Part shown: positions 1-5,448 of the stretch, one piece after another
Layout: every line of letters starts with the position of its first letter
Position numbering within the stretch: position 1 is the stretch's first letter
Assembly: GCA_007131745.1 (NCBI GenBank)
Contig: SLPX01000419.1
Span: forward strand, 1 to 6,321
Length of the DNA: 6,321 nt
Direction: 5' to 3'
Origin: Myxococcales bacterium
Lineage (GTDB): Bacteria; Myxococcota; Polyangia; HGW-17; SLPX01
Position numbers and translations under genes: made by a program
Notes under the pieces: model-generated
The model's input: only the letters and a program-made list of their open reading frames with translations
Databases searched by the model: none
Told to the model about the DNA's origin: nothing

Positions 1-1
1 C

Positions 2-1216
2 GGAGATCTGTTCACCCGGGTCATCGTGAGTCACGGTCAAAACTATCGGCTGGGGAATTTTCTCTGGAGCCTCGCTCTCTCAATAAGTTACCTGATGGTC
101 GTTGTCTGCTCACCCGTAGCCGGGGCGATCATGGACTACACCGTTACAAAGAAACGTTTCCTCTTTGCAAGTTACCTACTCACAGTTTTCGCAACTGCCG
201 CGCTCTATTTCGTTTCGCCCGGGTTCGCCCTTCTCGGGGTCGTATTGTTGATCATATCGAATTTCGGATATTCGATCGGCGAAGCATTCATAGCCAGTTT
301 TCTGCCCCAGCTCGGACCACCTGAAGACCTCGGCAAAATCTCCGGCTTCGGCTGGTCTATGGGATACGTGGGAGGCATGGTGTCGGCGGTGTTCGTTCTC
401 CTCGTACTCGGAGATGTCAGCGCTGAAAACTTCGATCGTATCAGGTGGGTCGGACCTTGGGCCGCCGGATTTTTCCTGGTAGCCGCGATCCCCACTTTTG
501 TCTGGCTGAAGGAACGGGGGACGAAACGGCCGCTGGAACCGGGTCGCGGATACCTGGATGTGGGGCTTTCACGTGTTCGCCAAACCATATCGCACCTTTC
601 CTCCCACAAGGATCTTGCAGTCCTGCTCGTTTCCGTTTTTTTTGCGATGAATGGAATCTACATAATCATCACATATTCGTTTATATACGGCGCACAAGTG
701 ATCGGGTGGGAAGAACACGTGCGCACCTTGATGTTCGTGATCGTCCAGATAACAGCAGCCGCAGGAGCCTTCGGTTTCGGCTTCATCCAGGATCGCGTGG
801 GCGCTCTGCGCACCTATCGCATCACCCTGATTCTCTGGATCAGCGCGGTGGCTTTCATTTACCTTACTCCCCATATCAGCACATACCTCAGCCGATGGTT
901 CGGGATCCAGGTTGACGCCCAATACATCTTCCTGGTTGTCGGATGTATTGCGGGAGTGAGTTTGGGATCCTGCCAGAGCGCTACCCGCACACTCGTGGGC
1001 CTCTTATCGCCCTTGTCCAGGTCCGCTGAGTTCTTCGGGTTCTGGGGTCTGAGCATGAAACTTGCCGGAATGTGCGGACTTCTCATCATCGGGCTTTTAC
1101 AGGCATTGTTGGGGTTGCATACCGCAATTCTTTTCTGCATTCTGCTGTTTGCAGCGGCTTATGGAGTAAGCGCCGCGGTGGATGAACACCGGGGACGCGA
1201 AGCCGCGGAATCATGA
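2..1216 (+). CDS. UMF1/Atg22-like MFS transporter, 5'-truncated by window edge
   Basis: This is an inner-membrane permease of the major facilitator superfamily, most like the UMF1 (Atg22-like) family; the substrate cannot be told. The frame is open from base 2 to the TGA at 1214-1216, giving 404 visible residues. The GTG at 26 is probably internal, because the upstream codons are open and a family member should have about one more helix before it. About eleven hydrophobic segments can be counted, so roughly the first helix lies outside the window. The loop after the first visible helix carries the MFS motif A-like GAIMDYTVTKKR (near visible residues 41-52). It is followed by a stretch typical of UMF1 proteins, with LPQLGPPEDLGKISGFGW then GYVGG (near 101-125). 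The tail is short, charged and cytoplasmic in character. The next gene follows 124 bp downstream on the same strand. Family assignment is confident; transport role and direction are inferred. Confidence 0.88.
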   Translation, partial: GDLFTRVIVSHGQNYRLGNFLWSLALSISYLMVVVCSPVAGAIMDYTVTKKRFLFASYLLTVFATAALYFVSPGFALLGVVLLIISNFGYSIGEAFIASFLPQLGPPEDLGKISGFGWSMGYVGGMVSAVFVLLVLGDVSAENFDRIRWVGPWAAGFFLVAAIPTFVWLKERGTKRPLEPGRGYLDVGLSRVRQTISHLSSHKDLAVLLVSVFFAMNGIYIIITYSFIYGAQVIGWEEHVRTLMFVIVQITAAAGAFGFGFIQDRVGALRTYRITLILWISAVAFIYLTPHISTYLSRWFGIQVDAQYIFLVVGCIAGVSLGSCQSATRTLVGLLSPLSRSAEFFGFWGLSMKLAGMCGLLIIGLLQALLGLHTAILFCILLFAAAYGVSAAVDEHRGREAAES

Positions 1217-1251
1217 TTGCACAGCTTCCGGTGGACGGTTGCACTTCCCGG
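1217..1251 (+). repeat. Short direct repeat upstream of the PHP lipoprotein gene
   Basis: TTGCAC occurs at 1217-1222 and again at 1239-1244, 22 bp apart. Each copy is followed by a related stretch: AGCTTCCGG after the first, TTCCCGGA after the second. Two half-sites about two helical turns apart, just after a stop codon and before the next gene, could be an operator or -35-like elements, but could equally be chance. No good -10 hexamer follows at standard spacing; the nearest is GATACA around 1264, with a 19-base spacer. Confidence 0.2.
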
Positions 1252-1340
1252 ACCGATCCGACGGATACAAAAGAATCGGCGTAAAGATGCAGATAAAAAG
1301 AAAAGAGCAAGAGGAGAACAAGACATCCGGCAATAAAACG

Positions 1341-1409
1341 ATGAAAAAAACAGTGCTTCTGCTGCTTCTAATGATCAGCGCGATGGGTACTGTGCTTGGG
1401 TCGGGATGC
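1341..1409 (+). other. Predicted lipoprotein signal peptide with lipidation cysteine
   Basis: The first 23 codons encode a short Lys-Lys n-region, a Leu-rich hydrophobic core and VLGSGC. The Cys codon is TGC at 1407-1409. The residues at -3 to -1 are Gly-Ser-Gly, so the small -2 and -1 positions fit a lipobox while -3 is Gly with Leu one place further out. The following PRPEEPP is a typical flexible tether. Cleavage by an ordinary signal peptidase is the alternative. Confidence 0.6.
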
Positions 1410-3860
1410 CCGAGGCCCGAAGAGCCTCCTTTCATGAAAGCCTCGCTTCCTCAGGATGTCACTCAAGACAAAGGCGATATCGGAATCGCGACTCCGGGCG
1501 GACTTTTACAAGGACCCCGCGCAAGAGGTGAAAAGGGCGACTGGGTTTTGCGCAACGACCTGCTCTGGGCGGTCTTCCGAAAAGAAAACGGACAACTGGT
1601 CGACCTCGGGTTCAGGCGGGATGCCAAAGATATTTTGCACTACATGGACACGGTGGTTTCGGACACGAGAGACCGTTACCGCGTTTATTACCACGCAGCG
1701 GTGATCAATGAAGAAACCGATCCTCCCGAGCTTGAACTGATCGGCAAGGTCAGAGATCGGGATCTGAATCTGGAAGTACGTACCCGAATCAAGGCGCCTG
1801 CGGGTAGAAACTACCTGCAGTTCGATACTACAGTACGCAACGTCTCAACCGAACCGGTATACGGCGTCGGGATCGGAGACAGCATTTACATGGGAAACGG
1901 CCGCGTTTTCATACCGGGTCACGGGGTCGTGAAAAAAAGTTCCACCGTCCATGGACATTGGGCGGCCCGGGAAGCGCCCGGATTCACGATGGCCCTCGTT
2001 TCCGGGGAAAAGGATCCCATGGGGATGGTTTTCAGAGTAGGCCTCCCGGGCTTCAATCCAACAATCCAGGCGGTTGCGAAAAGGTCGGATCTGGAAACCA
2101 GGGAAACAATGACCGCCAGGCGTTACCTCGTCTTGGTCGAGGGGCCAATGGCGCAGGCCGGCCGAACAATCCAAAACATCCTGGGAGGACCGGTAACAAA
2201 GGTCAAAATAGAGCATCCCGATGAAGAAGATCGAACCAGGACAAAAATCCTGGTGAAAAAGTCGGAACTGCCGGTTTTGTTTTCTTCCCTTGATGAAACA
2301 TCGAACTCAACAAACATCGTCCTTTCGGGCAAAGGTCCATACAGGGCGGCCCTCTGGATCCCGGGCGCGGGAACCGGCCCCTGGAAAACAATATCAAGAC
2401 AAGACCCGCCGGAAAGACGTGAGCTGTCCATTGCGCTTCGACCGCCGGACTCGGGTCTCATAGACTACAGAGTAACCGACCCGGAGGGAAATCTCCTCCC
2501 TGCCAGGCTCTTTATAGAAGGAAAAGATGAAATCCCTGATCCCGACTTCGGAGAAGACGGTTTTCCCGAAGGGGTACTCAACATGATCTACACGGCCGAA
2601 GGCAAGGGACAAAAAAGACTCGCTCCCGGAAACTACAGGATCACCTTCCTGCACGGCACTGAATATTCCATCCAAACATTGGATACGAAAGTCGAAAAGA
2701 ACAGCACCGCCAAAGTAAACGCAACCCTCGCGAGAAGCGTTTATTCACCAACAGCGCTTATCGGGGATCTTCATCTTCACGCGAACCCAAGCTATGACAG
2801 CCCGCTCACAACACGGCAACGTCTTGTCCAACTCCTGGCGGAGAACGTACAAATCGCGGTCGCAACTGATCACAACGCTGTGGCCGATTACGGCGAAGAA
2901 GCCGAAAAAGAACCTTTTGCCGGGCGCATCAAGACTTTCCCCGGATGCGAAGTCACAACGCGGCGGTCTTTTTTCGGACATTTCAACCTGTTCCCGCTTA
3001 CAGCCGACGAACCTGTGCCTCTTTATCGCAACGCGTCTCCTCAAATGATGGTCGAGGCGTGGAAAAAAGTAAAACCCAGGCCCATTATACAAATAAACCA
3101 TCCACGCCTTTCTTTTATCGGCTCGTTCAACCAGATGAACCTGGACAGGCGCCGGGGAAAAGCTTACGGCCCGGGTTTTTTCACCGACTTCGACGCGGTA
3201 GAAGTGTTCAACGGATGCAGAATCTATTCACCCAAGCGCGTTGAAGAAAACCTGCGCGACTGGTACCTGCTTCTCAACAAAGGTTTGCGACCCACGGCCA
3301 CCGGAGGGTCGGACGCACACCTCGCTGGTTTTCATGAGGTCGGCTACCCGAAAAACTACATTTTCACCGGCCATGAAGACCCGGCCGCGTTGGATGAAAA
3401 ATCGTTCATCGAGGCTATAAGAAACAACAGAGTAGTGGTCAGCACCGGCCCTTTTCTGAACATCACCAAGGCACAGGACGACAAATCGGAAACCCTTATC
3501 GGGACTCAACAAAGAGGCCCCGTAACAGTAGATATCCTCGTAAAATCACCGGCCTGGTTGCCGGTGGACACACTGGAAATCATAGCGAATGGAAAATCAC
3601 TTTCCAGTATAAAAATATCTCCGAACCGTCCTCCCAAAACCCCCGAAGACAGAAACGCCTTTGAATGGCGCAAACAGGTGGAACTCTCGCCCTCAAGCGA
3701 TACATGGTATGTATTCATTGTGAGGAGTAAATCGAAAAACAAATACCTGTATAGACCGGAAGGCGTGATCATGGCTTTTTCAAACCCGATTTGGATCGAT
3801 GCAGACGGCGACGGCGATTTCACACCCGGCAATCCCCCGGTCAACACTCCGACTCGCTGA
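1341..3860 (+). CDS. CehA/McbA-type PHP-domain metallohydrolase, predicted lipoprotein
   Basis: This is a predicted exported metal-dependent hydrolase of the PHP superfamily, laid out like CehA/McbA proteins, whose named members hydrolyse carbamate esters; the substrate here is unknown. I chose the ATG at 1341 because it starts a compact signal peptide (MKKTVLLLLLMISAMG, then LGSGC with the lipidation Cys at residue 23), giving 839 residues. The lipobox is imperfect, with Gly at -3. ATG 1287 would add 18 charged residues, and neither start has a good ribosome site (GAGGAG at 1311-1316 is 24 bases too early). Residues about 60-370 form the family's N-terminal region (GDWVLRNDLLW). A small beta domain follows (VTDPEGNLLPARLFIEG, about 378-394). 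The PHP domain spans about 470-665 with all expected ligands: H478 and H480 (HLH), D486, D510-H511 (TDHN), E537, H547, H587 (NHP), D658 and H660 (SDAH). The C-terminus has a DADGDGD loop. The family is confident; location is predicted. Confidence 0.9.
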   Translation: MKKTVLLLLLMISAMGTVLGSGCPRPEEPPFMKASLPQDVTQDKGDIGIATPGGLLQGPRARGEKGDWVLRNDLLWAVFRKENGQLVDLGFRRDAKDILHYMDTVVSDTRDRYRVYYHAAVINEETDPPELELIGKVRDRDLNLEVRTRIKAPAGRNYLQFDTTVRNVSTEPVYGVGIGDSIYMGNGRVFIPGHGVVKKSSTVHGHWAAREAPGFTMALVSGEKDPMGMVFRVGLPGFNPTIQAVAKRSDLETRETMTARRYLVLVEGPMAQAGRTIQNILGGPVTKVKIEHPDEEDRTRTKILVKKSELPVLFSSLDETSNSTNIVLSGKGPYRAALWIPGAGTGPWKTISRQDPPERRELSIALRPPDSGLIDYRVTDPEGNLLPARLFIEGKDEIPDPDFGEDGFPEGVLNMIYTAEGKGQKRLAPGNYRITFLHGTEYSIQTLDTKVEKNSTAKVNATLARSVYSPTALIGDLHLHANPSYDSPLTTRQRLVQLLAENVQIAVATDHNAVADYGEEAEKEPFAGRIKTFPGCEVTTRRSFFGHFNLFPLTADEPVPLYRNASPQMMVEAWKKVKPRPIIQINHPRLSFIGSFNQMNLDRRRGKAYGPGFFTDFDAVEVFNGCRIYSPKRVEENLRDWYLLLNKGLRPTATGGSDAHLAGFHEVGYPKNYIFTGHEDPAALDEKSFIEAIRNNRVVVSTGPFLNITKAQDDKSETLIGTQQRGPVTVDILVKSPAWLPVDTLEIIANGKSLSSIKISPNRPPKTPEDRNAFEWRKQVELSPSSDTWYVFIVRSKSKNKYLYRPEGVIMAFSNPIWIDADGDGDFTPGNPPVNTPTR
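2766..3320 (+). other. PHP metal-binding catalytic domain (core motifs)
   Basis: The PHP core of the lipoprotein gene runs from GDLHLHANPSYDS at the 5' end through VATDHN, PGCE, FFGH and INHP to GGSDAHL at the 3' end. The order and spacing match a PHP domain, and no ligand position looks replaced, so an active multi-metal centre is expected. It is immediately preceded by the beta-rich segment ending in ATLARSVYSP, which in related proteins leads straight into the first PHP strand. Confidence 0.88.
3798..3818 (+). other. C-terminal DxDxDG loop (putative Ca2+ site)
   Basis: The codons spell DADGDGD just before the C-terminus of the PHP lipoprotein, after NPIWI. The DxDxDG spacing is that of EF-hand or dockerin-type calcium loops. 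As I recall, a NPI-W/F-x-D-x-DGDG ending is common in exported CehA/McbA-type proteins, so it is probably a structural part of the family rather than an added domain. Metal binding is inferred from the pattern only. Confidence 0.5.
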
Positions 3861-3922
3861 ACACATATTACAAGATTCTAATTCTGAAATGTGGTATTCT
3901 CGGGATTTAAACGCATTCATCT

Positions 3923-3945
3923 GAAAGAGGTCATCCGCAAAGGAA
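3923..3945 (+). promoter_or_regulatory. Weak ribosome-binding region for the EAL gene
   Basis: Two purine-rich stretches precede the ATG at 3946. GAAAGAGG (3923-3930) has a better Shine-Dalgarno core but sits 15 bases away. AAAGGAA (3939-3945) abuts the start codon. The TGA at 3922-3924 closes the frame upstream and no other start codon lies between, so 3946 is the earliest possible start. The next in-frame ATG, at 4081, has no visible ribosome site. Confidence 0.35.
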
Positions 3946-5448
3946 ATGAAGAAGAAAAAAATCGGCAGATTTCCAGGTGAAAAAAACCAACCCGCGAACG
4001 CTGAAGATGTAGAGAAGAACGGGATTTTTGACGGCCCGAATCCATCGGAGGAAAGTCTCGGCGCGGGCCGCCTGCCGAGTATGTCTAACCTGCCGGAAGT
4101 GAAGAAAGACGAACTCAAAAAACCGAGCAGATCCAAAAGGCGTCATTCAAACACCGCTAATCTTCCGGGGATAAGACACGCGACAGCGCTTAACCTCGGC
4201 CAGTCGCAATCCAGCCTGGACAACCTCCGAGGGTTCAAAGATCCGATAACCGACATAGACACTCTGACCTCACTTCACCTTGCCGTGGCGGAGGTTTTGC
4301 TTGAATCGGAAAAGTTCACCATCTTCTATGTTTCTTTTCCCAATGGAGCAATGGTTGAAGATCGTTTCGGGTGGGAAGCCCTGGAAGCACTTACCGGTTC
4401 CACAACTCATGTGCTCCGCCGAACCGTGACCCAACTCAGATCCGACAGGGGAGCCGCTGCACTGAACCGTGCATTCGCAGATGACTTGGTAATTATCTGC
4501 CCATCAGATTCAACGGACTTCCACGTGAGACATCAACTAGCCGAAGGCCTTGCACGGCATATTTCGGTCCTGGACGATGACCTGGCTTCGGTCAGCAAGG
4601 TATACGTGGGCATGGCGCAAAGCCGGCAAGTTCCCAGGATTCACCCGGAACGTCTCGTATACAGAACGCTTCAAAGAGCCATGCACAACGCCATGGACGT
4701 GGGACAACACATGAGGGAAGCCCAGGCGAGGCTTCTTGAAACTTCGATGAAGCAAAACGACTTCATGCTTCACTATCAACCGATAGTAAAATGTTCGGAC
4801 CTGTCGATATTCGGCCATGAAGCCCTGGTTAGATGCACAACCAGGGAGCTGGCAAGCCCGCTGGTGCTCTTCGACATCGCCGAAAAAACAAACAAGGCTC
4901 GAAAACTCTCTCGGCTGCTCAGGCGCATGACCGCGGAAGCGGTTCATAAGATGCCGACCGGTCACCTCATGTTCATGAATCTCCACCCCGATGACCTGGC
5001 TGATCCGGATCTGCTTGATCCACCGGTCTGGCTGACCTCGCTCGCAAAACGGATGGTCCTGGAGATCACCGAGCGCGCTGCAATCGATGATTTCCAGCTT
5101 TTCAGGACGAGGCTTGCAGCTCTCAGAGAAGTTGGATTCGTGGTGGCAATCGATGACCTGGGTTCCGGCTACTCGGCTCTCAATACCGTGGCGGAACTTG
5201 AACCGGAAATCATCAAACTGGACATGCTTTTGATGCGAGGCATAGAGGATAGCCATATACGACGCGACCTCGTGGGCAAGATGATCTCGTTCGCTCACAA
5301 CATCGGGTGCCAGGTGGTCGCTGAAGGCATAGAAACCAGGACACAAATGAATGTTGTGCGCGACCTTGGCTGCCATCTGATGCAGGGTTTCTACCTGGCT
5401 CGACCAGCGCCTGAATTCCTGGAAAACGTAGAAATTTCCATCAACTGA
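3946..5448 (+). CDS. Degenerate GGDEF-EAL cyclic-di-GMP phosphodiesterase
   Basis: This is a predicted cytoplasmic enzyme that hydrolyses c-di-GMP to pGpG. There is no signal peptide or membrane helix. Residues 1-100 are basic, Ser/Asn/Pro-rich and look disordered, with three copies of a short NL motif (see findings). Residues about 105-255 look like a degenerate GGDEF domain: FADDL (177-181) sits where GGDEF belongs, followed by VIICP. Further on come VYVGMAQ (like the IGIA strand) and LVYRTLQRAMHNA (like the final helix). The inhibitory RxxD is not intact. Residues about 258-497 are a complete EAL domain: YQPI (277-280), E292 in EAL, N345, E373 in LEITE, D403-D404 in IDDLGSGYS, K424 in IKLD, E460 in AEGIE and Q480 in MQGF. 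All expected metal and catalytic residues are there, so it is probably active. The degenerate domain may be a GTP-sensing or dimerisation module, as in other GGDEF-EAL hybrids; that part is inference. The stop codon interlocks with the convergent downstream gene. Confidence 0.92.
   Translation: MKKKKIGRFPGEKNQPANAEDVEKNGIFDGPNPSEESLGAGRLPSMSNLPEVKKDELKKPSRSKRRHSNTANLPGIRHATALNLGQSQSSLDNLRGFKDPITDIDTLTSLHLAVAEVLLESEKFTIFYVSFPNGAMVEDRFGWEALEALTGSTTHVLRRTVTQLRSDRGAAALNRAFADDLVIICPSDSTDFHVRHQLAEGLARHISVLDDDLASVSKVYVGMAQSRQVPRIHPERLVYRTLQRAMHNAMDVGQHMREAQARLLETSMKQNDFMLHYQPIVKCSDLSIFGHEALVRCTTRELASPLVLFDIAEKTNKARKLSRLLRRMTAEAVHKMPTGHLMFMNLHPDDLADPDLLDPPVWLTSLAKRMVLEITERAAIDDFQLFRTRLAALREVGFVVAIDDLGSGYSALNTVAELEPEIIKLDMLLMRGIEDSHIRRDLVGKMISFAHNIGCQVVAEGIETRTQMNVVRDLGCHLMQGFYLARPAPEFLENVEISIN
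4258..4713 (+). other. Degenerate GGDEF-like domain
   Basis: The segment before the EAL domain follows the GGDEF pattern: a beta strand (FTIFYVSF) where the usual first core strand lies, a helix (WEALEALTGSTTHVLRRTVTQL), and then R-A-F-A-D-D-L-VIICP aligned to R-x-G-G-D-E-F-hydrophobic strand. Both glycines are lost, Glu is Asp and Phe is Leu. The first aspartate is kept. Diguanylate cyclase activity is therefore unlikely. Assignment is by motif order alone and rests on the adjacent EAL domain for support. Confidence 0.65.
4756..5436 (+). other. EAL phosphodiesterase domain, catalytic set intact
   Basis: The C-terminal domain begins at QNDFMLHYQPIVKC and ends near APEFLENV. The signature glutamate is in GHEALVR. 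The loop-6 region reads DDLGSGYSA against the usual DFGTGYSS, so Phe is Leu but the acidic pair, the glycines and the Ser/Tyr are kept. The end, AEGIET then GFYLARPAP, is typical of active phosphodiesterases. Confidence 0.93.

Noticed and set aside
26..28. GTG 26 as the true start of the transporter
   Set aside because: The frame is open upstream to base 2, there is no ribosome site, and about one membrane helix would be missing, so the gene most likely begins before the window.
445..915. A 156-codon plus-strand frame inside the permease gene
   Set aside because: It overlaps the transporter helices in another frame, is rich in Arg, Ser and His, and shows no domain or ribosome site.
1182..1340. 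The longest possible start (ATG 1182) of the PHP lipoprotein
   Set aside because: It would overlap the permease end by 35 bp and place 53 polar residues ahead of a clear signal peptide, which would block export.
1217..1340. A transcription terminator after the permease gene
   Set aside because: CGGACCGATCCG (1249-1260) has only 4-bp arms and no following T-tract, too weak for an intrinsic terminator.
3861..3945. A promoter (TATTCT at 3895-3900) or terminator in the 85-bp gap before the EAL gene
   Set aside because: No -35 hexamer sits at a usable distance (TTACAA is 21 bases away), the TGG at 3892 does not make a sigma-54 site, and no stem with a T-run is visible.
4537..5376. A 279-codon open frame on the minus strand inside the EAL gene
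   Set aside because: It lies wholly antisense to an unmistakable EAL domain. Its translation is rich in His, Arg and Cys with no recognisable domain, as expected for a frame shadow.
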